From assembly GCA_964449675.1 (NCBI GenBank), contig CAYVAR010000011.1:1-40268 (forward strand): a DNA stretch of 40,268 bases, written 5' to 3'. The notes beneath the pieces are model-generated. The model was given only the letters and a program-made list of their open reading frames with translations, was not told where the DNA came from and did no database searches. Source of the stretch: CAYVAR01 sp964449675 (GTDB lineage Bacteria > Patescibacteriota > Microgenomatia > UBA10105 > UBA927). The position numbers and the translations under genes are program-made. Positions 15,636-24,199 of the stretch are shown piece after piece. Position 1 is the first letter of the stretch; every line of letters begins with the position of its first letter.

Positions 15636-16256
15636 ATGGGCTTAGAGCAGCTCGATCTACCTCTTTTTGGAAATCTTCCTACTGGAGAACCATCGCGGCG
15701 AGCACCCCAACCGCATCGAGAAACCGGTCATGGGGTAACAGACCACGACATCCTCTACGGGCCGCTTGATCTCCATAATCGCGGCCGCTTCCACGATTGG
15801 CTTGAGGGAGCACAACAAGAGCATGGATTTGCCCTCGAAGATTTACTCCCAGAACCAGAACTTTATTATGTGCAGCGCTACCTCTATCCCCAACCGCCAG
15901 ACGGTCGATGGCTTTCTCAACCTGAAGCATTAGGCGAAAAGCACCCTTCTGATTTTCGTCACATGATAGTCCGAGCCATGGTACGGGTACGTCGTCGAGA
16001 AATGTTTGGCCCGCGAGCGCTTGAGATCCTCAAACCAGAGAAAAGGTTTTACCATGATTGTCGTCGCGCAGGACTCACCACAATTGATGACCTCCTTACA
16101 CTTCCACCTGAAGATCTTCTGGTCCTCTGCGCCACACGTCATGCATATGATTGGCTTGAAGAAACAATGAAGCAGTTCCAACCCGATTGGACAGTACCCG
16201 TCGTTTCCTTCCCCGACGAACTGCCACCATGGGAGGCATACGATTACAGAACGTAA
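15636..16256 (+). CDS. Hypothetical protein with RNA polymerase alpha-CTD-like C-terminus
   Basis: 206 residues. The N-terminal two thirds are unrecognised, polar and rich in Pro and Arg. The C-terminal part, roughly 130-192 (CRRAGLTTIDDLLTLPPEDL, then HAYDWLEETMKQF), has the length, hydrophobic pattern and RAG-x-T-T-x-x-x-L motif of the helix-hairpin-helix domain at the C-terminus of RNA polymerase alpha. This similarity is judged by eye. Such a domain binds DNA or protein partners, so a regulatory role is possible. It belongs to a run of colinear orphan genes. Confidence 0.6.
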   Translation: MGLEQLDLPLFGNLPTGEPSRRAPQPHRETGHGVTDHDILYGPLDLHNRGRFHDWLEGAQQEHGFALEDLLPEPELYYVQRYLYPQPPDGRWLSQPEALGEKHPSDFRHMIVRAMVRVRRREMFGPRALEILKPEKRFYHDCRRAGLTTIDDLLTLPPEDLLVLCATRHAYDWLEETMKQFQPDWTVPVVSFPDELPPWEAYDYRT

Positions 16257-16287
16257 ACATTGCCTTTTGTTTGTATAATACATATAT

Positions 16288-16872
16288 ATGTCACCCGTTA
16301 CCGAAGCAAAACCTTCAGTCGAATTTGTATATGATCCCAATACAGAATTTACCTATACCAATGAATTTATCGAACCCTCAATGATTCTCGGCAGTCTCGT
16401 AGGTCCAACCCGAACACATCCGGATGGTGAAATCTCTACAGGCAATAAGAAAACTTTGTATTTACGCGAACCACGTCACACTGTCTACATTTTAGTCCAA
16501 CGCTCAGATGGCCAACTTGAAGTCAATCGATGGAATGCTGACATACACCCACCAATAGATGATATCGCGCCAATCGGCGGAGCAATTGGTGAATTTATGG
16601 ATCAAATAGAAGGCATGGGTGAGATGGGTGAACCGTTTGGATTTCGATTTCGACAAGTGACACGAGCTCCAGGGACTGCGATGCACACTTTTGATAGCGT
16701 TGAAAAGGCAACTCGCCAACGCGGTGGTAATCCAGATTATCCTATAGATAAATCAGGTAGCCGTGCACTGGAGAATAATGGTTTCCGTATTCTTTTCCCC
16801 GCCGCAAGTTTTGCTTTTGATGCCTCCAGACGAACAATCGATCGTATCTTGCCCGATGAGGATATTGCATAA
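16288..16872 (+). CDS. Hypothetical protein (194 aa)
   Basis: Soluble protein with many beta-prone stretches (TLYLREPRHTVYILVQRSDG) and a Gly/Met-rich centre (GEFMDQIEGMGEMGEPFGF). No family recognised. TATAAT at 16274-16279 lies 8 bp before the ATG with no Shine-Dalgarno, pointing to leaderless initiation. The relic at 16926 follows 53 bp downstream. Confidence 0.6.
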   Translation: MSPVTEAKPSVEFVYDPNTEFTYTNEFIEPSMILGSLVGPTRTHPDGEISTGNKKTLYLREPRHTVYILVQRSDGQLEVNRWNADIHPPIDDIAPIGGAIGEFMDQIEGMGEMGEPFGFRFRQVTRAPGTAMHTFDSVEKATRQRGGNPDYPIDKSGSRALENNGFRILFPAASFAFDASRRTIDRILPDEDIA

Positions 16873-16925
16873 AAATGCCCGAAGTTGTCTATCTTTATGT
16901 CGCAAAATCCTGAACCCAATAGTGA

Positions 16926-17033
16926 TATATCACACGAGGCACATTTGCTGACGCAGCCCTTAATGCGCATTTCCAAGAAGCCCACCCCGATGCCCCGCAG
17001 CCAACCGGCAGCGTTGTGCCAACAGGAATATAA
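16926..17033 (+). pseudogene. Relic gene end (HPDAPQPTGS tail), copy 1
   Basis: An open frame translating to AALNAHFQEAHPDAPQPTGS and ending in TAA at 17031-17033. A neighbouring frame just upstream starts MSQNPEPNSDISHEA and would join this one with a single-base shift, suggesting a short gene broken by a frameshift. The same tail recurs at 17599-17694. Confidence 0.55.
16979..17009 (+). repeat. 31-bp direct repeat, left copy
   Basis: Begins AGCCCACCCCGATGCC and ends CAGCCAACCGGC. It is identical to 17646-17676. The two copies bracket the DUF4258/DUF2283 pair, about 667 bp apart. Confidence 0.85.
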
Positions 17034-17126
17034 AACAAATAATTAAAATTTGTAACCTCAAATCAAACTGAATAAATTAGAGTTATACTTATACGACCAC
17101 TGTGTTGCACATGATATAGTCATTGT

Positions 17127-17381
17127 ATGAAAATGCGTTTTACCCATCACGCGAGACAAAAATTTTTCCTCGTGCGAACGTATGGGTTTTCTATCACCCA
17201 AACAATGGTAAAACGCACCCTTCACTCCCCTATCCGTGTGGACGTGCGAACGGACGGAACACTCGTTGCGATGTCGCTTTTCGACAAAGACCATGTTTTA
17301 CGCGTTGCCCACCGATATGAAGGTGATATAATAGTCATTATCACATTCTATATTGGAAGGAAAAAAGCATATGGAGTATAA
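17127..17381 (+). CDS. DUF4258-like protein, possible toxin of a two-gene module
   Basis: 84 residues starting MKMRFTHHARQKFFLVRTYG, with a beta-rich C-terminal half (VRTDGTLVAMSLFDKDHVLRVAHRYEGDIIVIITFY). The opening H-A-x-x-K and the closing R-V-x-Y/H-x-x-E-x-x-I-x-V-I-T-F-Y strand fit the small DUF4258 family, which occurs next to DUF2283 genes. Its stop overlaps the next start by 11 nt. A paralogue lies at 27063-27323. TATAGT (17115-17120) is 6 bp before the ATG. The toxin role is inference from the gene arrangement. Confidence 0.65.
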   Translation: MKMRFTHHARQKFFLVRTYGFSITQTMVKRTLHSPIRVDVRTDGTLVAMSLFDKDHVLRVAHRYEGDIIVIITFYIGRKKAYGV

Positions 17382-17598
17382 ATATACCTACGATCCAGAC
17401 GCAGATGTTCTCGCAGTATTTCTTGCAAACAAGCCGTTTGACTACGCCTCCGAAATCGGAGACTTCATCGTGCATTTTGACAAGTCCAATACTCCTGTGT
17501 ATGTAGAAATTCTCAACGCATCACGATTTTTGCAAAACGCAGCACATAAACTGCCTAAATCAAAAAAACACGAGCTTATTCATCAACTATCAGTATGA
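17371..17598 (+). CDS. DUF2283 protein, possible antitoxin partner
   Basis: 75 residues from the ATG at 17371 (MEYKYTYDPDADVLAVFLAN). The pattern Y-D-P-x-x-D-V-L, G-D-F-I-V-H-F-D and V-E-I-L-N-A-S-R is the DUF2283 signature. I choose this start over the one 18 nt upstream because it aligns with the paralogue at 26857-27066 and gives a tight overlap with the DUF4258 gene. It ends in TGA at 17596-17598; the frame then continues into the relic tail. Confidence 0.72.
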   Translation: MEYKYTYDPDADVLAVFLANKPFDYASEIGDFIVHFDKSNTPVYVEILNASRFLQNAAHKLPKSKKHELIHQLSV

Positions 17599-17694
17599 TA
17601 CGTATATACGAGAATATACACTGCGCTTGATGCACATTTTCTAAAAGCCCACCCCGATGCCCCGCAGCCAACCGGCGGCGTAATATCTGTCTAA
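17599..17694 (+). pseudogene. Relic gene end (HPDAPQPTGG tail), copy 2
   Basis: In frame with DUF2283 directly after its TGA. It translates to YTALDAHFLKAHPDAPQPTG and ends at TAA 17692-17694. It shares 31 identical bases and about 25 related residues with 16926-17033, so it is the tail of a gene that exists here only as remnants. Confidence 0.55.
17646..17676 (+). repeat. 31-bp direct repeat, right copy
   Basis: Identical to 16979-17009. With it, it frames the DUF4258/DUF2283 pair like the scar of a duplication or a recombination-mediated insertion. Confidence 0.85.
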
Positions 17695-17709
17695 GTCAAA
17701 CTAAAGCCA

Positions 17710-17738
17710 TTGACTCGTTGTGACGCTCTTTCTATAAT
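17710..17738 (+). promoter_or_regulatory. Strong promoter of the 409-aa orphan gene
   Basis: TTGACT (17710-17715), 17-bp spacer, TATAAT (17733-17738). The start would be near 17745, about 15 nt before the ATG at 17760. It is one of the best consensus matches in the window. Confidence 0.7.
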
Positions 17739-17759
17739 CACCTTTACTGCCTCTTATTT

Positions 17760-18989
17760 ATGTTCCCAGGAGAATTAGCGCAAAATGTTGTTCCCGTAGA
17801 AACGTCATTTATTAAACCCTATAACATCTCCATCACCTGGTGCGACCCACCTTCGGACACTAGAGATTTATTCCGAGCATATAGTCTCATGCTCGGAGAA
17901 TCCAGTGAATCTGTCACAAATTTAACCTTTGATGACATGCCAGCAATGGGACTAACAATGTTTAACGACTCACGACTGCTTCTTTATGTTGCAGAAAATC
18001 TGTCGGGGTCAACAAACGTTGAGAAAGTCCGTGGTTGGCAAATCCAGGAAGGGAAAAAGGCGATGATCCTTCAGTGGGAATTTATGATCGATGGAAACCC
18101 ATACTACGGAGTCCAATACGTGTCAAAAGGTGACTTCGGGACGAGGCTTGATCAAGAGGCAAACGCTGATTTCCAAAACCTCTATTTTCTTTACGAACAA
18201 ACCCAACTCCATCTGACACACGAAGGACAAGAACTTTTTTCTGTGGCTAAACCCTTTGCCAATGAGTATGTCTCGTATAACGGTCATCATTATTTTACCT
18301 TTTTCATGCCATTTGCCGAAGGTTACGGAGAACTTCAAGTTGATTCGTTTGGTACGACCCAGTTGCCCGAAGCAACGCTTTGGTTTCGCTATGCATTGGC
18401 ATACTCTAACGACATGCAAGAAACGATTGAAATGCAGGCGCGTCTGGGTCCTATGCTCGCTGCGCAGGATGCCAAAGAAGCGCTGCGTCGATACGGGATT
18501 CATTTAGCTACCGACAGATCTCTCTCAACGCGTCAGCAAGAGAAGTTGAATCGCAGTATTACACACATTATTGCATCTCTTAACGAAAAGCCGTCGATTC
18601 AGCGCCTCGCCCGTCAACGCTTTGACGTAGAGACAGCGCTTGCACTCATCCATATACTATCAGGCGGACTGATGCCTAGAGATTTTGGCATAAATCGCGG
18701 TGATTTCATGGTACAATTTCCCGAGGACGCAGCAACAGATGCCGGACTTAAACTCCACCTTATCTCAGTCAACGGCGGATTTACCCAACCGATGAGCCCA
18801 CTTGAGTGGGTCTCGTGGATGAGACTACACGAAGAATCAGTTGCACGCGACATTAACCCTGATGCCACGGATATGGACTTTGTCATACATGCTCTTTCTC
18901 ACGGGCATCTGGTCCAGCCATTTGCACACGAGTCCGCTGGTCAGCTCGCCCGCGCCTATCATCGCGCACAATCCATGATTCACTCATAG
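17760..18989 (+). CDS. Orphan protein (409 aa)
   Basis: Soluble, no signal peptide or membrane segment. The N-terminal half is rich in aromatic residues and beta-prone (ILQWEFMIDGNPYYGVQYVS); the C-terminal half is helical (QQEKLNRSITHIIASLNEKP, LIHILSGGLMPRDFG). I do not recognise it. It has its own strong promoter, and its 3' end faces the minus-strand orphan operon, with a 12-bp gap. Composition and size resemble the large orphans across the gap, so it may belong to the same functional group. Confidence 0.65.
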   Translation: MFPGELAQNVVPVETSFIKPYNISITWCDPPSDTRDLFRAYSLMLGESSESVTNLTFDDMPAMGLTMFNDSRLLLYVAENLSGSTNVEKVRGWQIQEGKKAMILQWEFMIDGNPYYGVQYVSKGDFGTRLDQEANADFQNLYFLYEQTQLHLTHEGQELFSVAKPFANEYVSYNGHHYFTFFMPFAEGYGELQVDSFGTTQLPEATLWFRYALAYSNDMQETIEMQARLGPMLAAQDAKEALRRYGIHLATDRSLSTRQQEKLNRSITHIIASLNEKPSIQRLARQRFDVETALALIHILSGGLMPRDFGINRGDFMVQFPEDAATDAGLKLHLISVNGGFTQPMSPLEWVSWMRLHEESVARDINPDATDMDFVIHALSHGHLVQPFAHESAGQLARAYHRAQSMIHS

Positions 18990-19001
18990 ACAATCGGGTC
19001 A

Positions 19002-19628
19002 TTATAAAAATGGTTGTTCGATTTCTTCTGTCCCTCCCTGTTGTCGATAGCGGATGATTTTCCATAAAAGTGTCGCGTCAACCCATAGACTATCGCCGCT
19101 ATCCGTTATTCCCGTCTCCCCGATCGGACGCCCGAAGATGCAAACATCTGGGTGTTCTTGGCGCAGCTGTCGTAGATGCAAATAGAGTCCAATGACGCGA
19201 GAAATCTCTGCAAGCTTTTGCTCTTCATGATCTGTTACTAGAGCATTTGCAAGCGAATCTCTCTCAATTCTATTTGGATAGACGATGACGGAAAATTCAG
19301 GCGGAAGTGTATCATCAGTTTGCAGTTCTAATACGTAAAACCATGGCTGTTTTCTCGTATCTAGTTTCTGCACTGAACGCAAGCTAATTATGGGTCTATC
19401 GGCAAGCAATGGAATTTCATATGGAAAGTACTGACGAAAACCCAAGTCGTACCCTTGCCAAACCCATGCTTCAATCTGGGGATTTTCAACTGCAGCGCCA
19501 AACCTAGCCTCATCATGACGTGTTGGTGCTACCGGTGCGAACTCACAACGAGGTGTATACATAATAAAACCATAGGGACGGTCCTTGAAAACTACGTAAT
19601 TTATAGAACATCCCAACAGTAAATCCAA
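19002..19628 (-). CDS. Orphan protein, last gene of the minus-strand orphan operon
   Basis: The longest frame starts at TTG (19626-19628, 208 aa); the first ATG is at 19560-19562 (MYTPRCEFAPVAPTRHDEAR, 186 aa). A perfect 16-bp inverted repeat (19572-19587 / 19626-19641) covers the TTG and lies just upstream of the ATG, so the ATG start behind the hairpin is at least as likely. Predicted alpha/beta, with a helical segment around LAEISRVIGLYLHLRQLRQE. No family recognised. It starts 18 bp after the preceding gene. Confidence 0.6.
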   Translation of the reverse strand: MDLLLGCSINYVVFKDRPYGFIMYTPRCEFAPVAPTRHDEARFGAAVENPQIEAWVWQGYDLGFRQYFPYEIPLLADRPIISLRSVQKLDTRKQPWFYVLELQTDDTLPPEFSVIVYPNRIERDSLANALVTDHEEQKLAEISRVIGLYLHLRQLRQEHPDVCIFGRPIGETGITDSGDSLWVDATLLWKIIRYRQQGGTEEIEQPFL

Positions 19629-19641
19629 GGACCGTCCCTAT
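19572..19641. repeat. Perfect 16-bp inverted repeat at the orphan gene start
   Basis: ATAGGGACGGTCCTTG (19572-19587) and CAAGGACCGTCCCTAT (19626-19641), 38-nt loop. In the minus-strand RNA it forms a stable hairpin between the 449-aa gene and the next gene. GGGACGGTCC-type words resemble REP-like elements known from other bacteria; that resemblance is from memory. Confidence 0.8.
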
Positions 19642-19646
19642 CTACC

Positions 19647-20996
19647 CTATCTACCTATAAAATACCATGCGTCTTTAAAGGCATCCCGTATCTCGTCAAG
19701 CATCCCATCGGCATCTTCTCCAGGGCCTCCTTGTATGCCAAACGCCAAATACGGAGGTGAAGTGGTGTGTTGCAAATTGCTATAATAAAATGTTGCCCTG
19801 CCCGGTCTATACTGCTGCCAGCTCTCTAAGAAATCTGCAAACTCAGCTTCAGTCATAGTTGGCAGTCCAAAATTATTAAAACCACCAACTTCCATATACA
19901 TCGTATCATTATCACACAATATCCATAGCTCCTCATCGTACGCTCTCGTACCGATCTCACCATCTTTTATATTGTATCGCTCAAGAGGTACTGATATAAC
20001 TAAGATATTCTCTGACGCAGGTTCTTCAAATACCGGATCGGGAAATCGAGCAGCGCGTATACGCCTACCCTCTAGCGCATCAAGCGCCCACTCTGTGTAC
20101 CAATATCCTGCTTCTTCCAGTCGTTTTTTTGCTAATGCCCTATACCAACGAGAATGCTCAGACCACTGCCCATGGGTTATCTCCATCGCTTCATCAAAAA
20201 CATTGTGCCCAGAGACACTTGCCTGACCGGCGCGCATATGTTCGTACGCGCTGCTAAACTGTCCCTCGCTGTACCACCACTCCCCGTAGAGCGACAGATA
20301 CGGGTAGACGCCGGCAATGCGATCTGCCGCCTTGGAAAGTACATAGGATACGAAATGTCCCCATCGCGTGTCGCTACCCGCCTCTTGCGAAAGTCCACCG
20401 TAGAGGGATGCGTCATGTGGAATGATCTCGAATATATGCTCAAGCGTTTCAAGAGAAGTAACAAGTCCAAATGTCAACGTTGGCTGTTTATTTCCAGGAT
20501 CATAGGTGTGGCTTACGATATGCGTGGCAAAACGACACGTTCTTTCGTAATCAGGAAGCTCGGTCAGGTCTATCGGATCTTCGCGACCAAGTAGTTCATC
20601 TTCAAGCTCGGGTAGAATTCGCAGTTCTGGGGGGTTTTCCTGCATATCCAGATAAGCAAAAAGTCCCTCCCGGTAGAGCCGAAATCCCAAATCGTCACCG
20701 TGCCTTGTCGCATCCATGGAATAGTCCTGTATCTCTAAAATCAGCGTAGCGTTCTCCGGAATAAAGGTCGCGACGATCGGTTCATTCTCAAGTGTTTCCG
20801 GGACAAACTGTGGATCCGGCCAATCTGTCCCTTCTACCAGCTTGTTAGTCAGAAGCGGTACGATGATTTTGCATTGTGTCGGGAGACGATGCTCGTAGTG
20901 ATTAGACGGATCAGGGTAACGGACGTCACCAGATTGTAGCTCCGCGTACACTCCTGCCCAATCAAATAAAAACACGGCTTCCTGTGGTACTGACAT
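19647..20996 (-). CDS. Orphan protein (449 aa)
   Basis: Acidic, soluble, rich in Tyr and Trp, without membrane segments. Around residue 215 it has DTRWGHFVSYVLSKAADRI, which resembles QWGSFVEATLESAVVSL at a similar position in the 510-aa neighbour, so the two may be distant paralogues. The C-terminus (DGMLDEIRDAFKDAWYF) is amphipathic. Function unknown. Starts 8 bp after the preceding gene: clear operon spacing. Confidence 0.65.
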   Translation of the reverse strand: MSVPQEAVFLFDWAGVYAELQSGDVRYPDPSNHYEHRLPTQCKIIVPLLTNKLVEGTDWPDPQFVPETLENEPIVATFIPENATLILEIQDYSMDATRHGDDLGFRLYREGLFAYLDMQENPPELRILPELEDELLGREDPIDLTELPDYERTCRFATHIVSHTYDPGNKQPTLTFGLVTSLETLEHIFEIIPHDASLYGGLSQEAGSDTRWGHFVSYVLSKAADRIAGVYPYLSLYGEWWYSEGQFSSAYEHMRAGQASVSGHNVFDEAMEITHGQWSEHSRWYRALAKKRLEEAGYWYTEWALDALEGRRIRAARFPDPVFEEPASENILVISVPLERYNIKDGEIGTRAYDEELWILCDNDTMYMEVGGFNNFGLPTMTEAEFADFLESWQQYRPGRATFYYSNLQHTTSPPYLAFGIQGGPGEDADGMLDEIRDAFKDAWYFIGR

Positions 20997-21004
20997 AAAA
21001 AAGA

Positions 21005-22537
21005 TTATTCTTCGGGGTGTTCGGCGATAAACGAAGAAACGAATGCTTCCGCATAGGGGTAGAGCTGTTGCAGTTTACCAACTAGCCCGTTCATATAGTC
21101 ACTTCTTTGCCATCCCAAGCTCTGCCAATGTTCCTGGTTAAGATTGATCTTTACTACAAGAGTGATATCTTCCAGTTTTTTTTTCAAAATAACTGAACGC
21201 CCCGCTACCGGCGAGTGGGAAAATACTACTAATCCGTATTCACTATTTCCATTAGCGACAGTACAATCAAGATGATTCTCCTGACAGTATTGATCCCACT
21301 CACGAACAAACTCATCCCAATTCCCAACTATCGCACTGTTTTGTTTTATCGTCTCTGCATCGGTTACGCCGTGAATAAGCAGTTCGACTATAAACCCGTC
21401 CTCCCCCCGCTCGGCATAACGTCCATATCCCATCGTGAAAGCTTCTTCTGTTGCAACTGCCGTTTCTCCATCGCCTTCTTGGTAATAGGTGAGGGGAAGT
21501 CTTGCGTTTAATAAAAGTACTCCTCTCTCTTCTCCTGACTCTTCTACATATCTTTTTTGCATAATCTGAACATCTTTTAAAGTTGACGCGCTGCTTAAAG
21601 CCCAATCGTAGGGCCAGTCATCACTCTCTAGAGTAAGTTTATCAGGCAGCTCACCAACTTTACCTCGTAGCGCATCGACTGGCTCTTCTCCAAAGTGCTC
21701 TTGGTACCAATCTGTTTCTTCAATCCCCTGCCCAAGGAAAGTTTCGTCAGCATCTGCTAAGCCAAGGAGCCGTAATCTAAGCGCAAGGTCGTAGCGCCTG
21801 GATTTGTCAAACCACTCGATGTAGTCGAGAATCCTCCCTCCATTGTCTCTAAGGCTAACGACAGCGCTCTCAAGAGTTGCTTCCACGAAACTACCCCATT
21901 GGACTTTGACAGCCTCTTTGCTATCGGGATCCTGCTCAAGATTCCCTCTTAGAGGTTCTGGTAATCTAGATTCAAAGTAGCTATTAAGCGCTGTCAGGGT
22001 ATTCACCCAACCAAGCCAGATAGTCCCCTCATTGTCAACCCACGGTGCAAGCATCCCAAAAGCATCTTTCCCTGGACTGACTCGAGGGTCTAAACCGTTG
22101 ACAAACGCCCATCTTCGAAAGTCATTTTGGAAAAATTCTAGCAACGATACGTTCGGTTTCTTTAGCAGAATTTCCTCTGGCGTATCAAAGTACCACCGCC
22201 GCCAGGCGCGCCACTCCGGGCTAGCGTCGCGAAAATAGGCACTCAATTCTCTGGGTATTCCTACGGGCTTTTGAAGGTATCCAGTATCAGAAATCTCACT
22301 CATGGGGAAAGCACAGCCAACTTCTCCCGTGTCTGGATTGTACCAGGCACTTACAGTCCGCTCAATCTCTCCTTCAATTTCTTCACCGGAAGAATCTTCA
22401 TATACGTAGGGAATCGGAAGCTGAAAATCAACTCTCGCGTATCCTGTCCCAGGATCAACTTCAGAGGAGGATACCTGATCACCGTATCCTTTTTCATAAA
22501 AACTAACGAACCATCTTGACTCCTCCGGGGTAGCCAT
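21005..22537 (-). CDS. Orphan protein (510 aa)
   Basis: Opens MATPEESRWFVSFYEKGYGD, with a beta-rich first 100 residues, a helical middle (AVVSLRDNGGRILDYIEWFD) and a C-terminal alpha/beta part (DEFVREWDQYCQEN; HSPVAGRSVILKKKLEDITL). Acidic, soluble, no known motif. A possible paralogue of the 449-aa product by position and the W-G-x-F-V motif. Nine bp separate it from the 480-aa gene. Confidence 0.65.
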   Translation of the reverse strand: MATPEESRWFVSFYEKGYGDQVSSSEVDPGTGYARVDFQLPIPYVYEDSSGEEIEGEIERTVSAWYNPDTGEVGCAFPMSEISDTGYLQKPVGIPRELSAYFRDASPEWRAWRRWYFDTPEEILLKKPNVSLLEFFQNDFRRWAFVNGLDPRVSPGKDAFGMLAPWVDNEGTIWLGWVNTLTALNSYFESRLPEPLRGNLEQDPDSKEAVKVQWGSFVEATLESAVVSLRDNGGRILDYIEWFDKSRRYDLALRLRLLGLADADETFLGQGIEETDWYQEHFGEEPVDALRGKVGELPDKLTLESDDWPYDWALSSASTLKDVQIMQKRYVEESGEERGVLLLNARLPLTYYQEGDGETAVATEEAFTMGYGRYAERGEDGFIVELLIHGVTDAETIKQNSAIVGNWDEFVREWDQYCQENHLDCTVANGNSEYGLVVFSHSPVAGRSVILKKKLEDITLVVKINLNQEHWQSLGWQRSDYMNGLVGKLQQLYPYAEAFVSSFIAEHPEE

Positions 22538-22546
22538 ATTCGGATT

Positions 22547-23989
22547 TTATTTACTTGTGATTACATCTCTCAAGTCGTGATAACAGGTTCCGAGAAGAGA
22601 ACAGACAAACGTATAGACATGTGTACGTAATCCATCTTCAGCCATTTCAACCCGTTGACCATCAATTTTATCTTCTCCTCTAAGGAGATCTAGCTGTGAC
22701 CTGGCAAAGGCTAAATGGAATCCAAGTCTCCCAGTATTGTCTCGACATAGGTACGGCAGTACGAACGAATCTGTCAGAGCAAGTGCTTTACCAATCGGCT
22801 GATCGCCATATGAATTTTTGAAAAAAGATACTGTGTTGGGATCAGAAACATACTCGTCATACATGCGGGCAAGCATCAGCTGATTGAAGCCGTCAGCAAG
22901 TTCGTCGAGAGGCAAAAAGAAGTGCTCTGTTTCCTCTGAATCTCGGAGGCGTAATACTATCTGAGAACCAATGCAGTTCATCCCATCTGGTACATAGCGA
23001 GTGACACCACCTCTTATTTGAGAAAAATCAACATCCAGTATAGGCGCCAGACGACTTAGCTCACTATCAGGTCCTTCACTTTCTAAACTATCTTTTCCTC
23101 TACCATCATTTCCTCTAAAAGCATCAGTGATCATAGCTATATCTCCCTGTGTTAGCACACCGCTTACTTGAAAATACTGGAGCCCTGCCATAAGATCTTG
23201 CACGGTTACCGGATTTCCATCATCGTAGTGATCGCGTATTAACCTGATTGGATCATCAGATCCATGGACAGACAACGTGAGCGTTGCATACTGACCTAAG
23301 TCATTTCTGGAAATAGCGATTGTTCCAGGGCCAAACATCCGCACTATATCACCAAGATTGACAATGGTTTGCGCTATCTCTTCGAAGGTTTGTGTATCTT
23401 CAAGAAGTGGTGATATACGAATTAACCCCTGGCTTCCTTCCCCGGGATAGACAGACAATTCCTTATTATCCTGTGTGAACGTACGATACGGGAAGTATCT
23501 GGCATAGGTTAAAGCACCGTCATAATGCTGTCTCGCACTCCGATGGGCATCAACTGCTGTAATGGCTTCAGAGTCGCTGTCATCCCAAATGACACCAAAT
23601 TGACGAAGGTATCCTATTGCCGTATCGAGTTCATTTTGGTCAAGTGGTGGCCAGACAGACGAACTTTGTCGAAGATCACCAACCGAACTGAGACGAAGAA
23701 CCTTATACTGTTGAGTCCGTCGCTGGTACGTATTGTCAAGGCACAAAAATGTTCCTTCGCCTTCGAATATCTGAACATAGAGACGAGAATCTTGCGTACG
23801 AACGGAGGCTATCTCACGAAGAAATGTTTCACAATCTGCTGGTTTGGAGCTATCTAATTCCCCAAACACAGGGTTGAGCCATATAGGGAATGCGTAGTTT
23901 TCTACAAGCTGATCCATCGAAATAGGATTTCCGACGGACACTTCCCTTTCTCTTTCTTTATTTATTATCCGTTGTATAGCACGAAACAT
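22547..23989 (-). CDS. Orphan protein (480 aa)
   Basis: Opens MFRAIQRIINKEREREVSVG. Mixed alpha/beta, acidic, soluble; includes DLMAGLQYFQVSGVLTQGDI and LRLRDSEETEHFFLPLDELA. No family recognised. A promoter with a perfect TATAAT lies just upstream (24024-24051), so it leads a transcript carrying the 510-, 449- and about 200-aa genes. Confidence 0.65.
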   Translation of the reverse strand: MFRAIQRIINKEREREVSVGNPISMDQLVENYAFPIWLNPVFGELDSSKPADCETFLREIASVRTQDSRLYVQIFEGEGTFLCLDNTYQRRTQQYKVLRLSSVGDLRQSSSVWPPLDQNELDTAIGYLRQFGVIWDDSDSEAITAVDAHRSARQHYDGALTYARYFPYRTFTQDNKELSVYPGEGSQGLIRISPLLEDTQTFEEIAQTIVNLGDIVRMFGPGTIAISRNDLGQYATLTLSVHGSDDPIRLIRDHYDDGNPVTVQDLMAGLQYFQVSGVLTQGDIAMITDAFRGNDGRGKDSLESEGPDSELSRLAPILDVDFSQIRGGVTRYVPDGMNCIGSQIVLRLRDSEETEHFFLPLDELADGFNQLMLARMYDEYVSDPNTVSFFKNSYGDQPIGKALALTDSFVLPYLCRDNTGRLGFHLAFARSQLDLLRGEDKIDGQRVEMAEDGLRTHVYTFVCSLLGTCYHDLRDVITSK

Positions 23990-24023
23990 AACAGTTATTG
24001 TTTATTTTGGTTTATAGCGCGCT

Positions 24024-24051
24024 ATTATAGCACAAACAACTATCTATGCAA
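24024..24051 (-). promoter_or_regulatory. Promoter inside the orphan operon
   Basis: On the minus strand TTGCAT (complement of 24046-24051), 16-bp spacer, TATAAT (complement of 24024-24029) preceded by TGC, an extended -10. The ATG of the 480-aa gene is about 35 bp downstream. The 210-bp gap 23990-24199 also holds a second TTGACA further upstream, but I see no gene in it. Confidence 0.7.
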
Positions 24052-24199
24052 CTTTTTTGACAGAAAAATGTTGCTATATCGATCTAGAAGATAGTATACC
24101 ACTGTATTGTTTGTAGGTATCTTCGCTTATTTAAAAGTAAATCAGTATTCAAACACTGTCAACTAAACCGCCGGTCGTCAAGTTATTAGCAGTCTTTTA

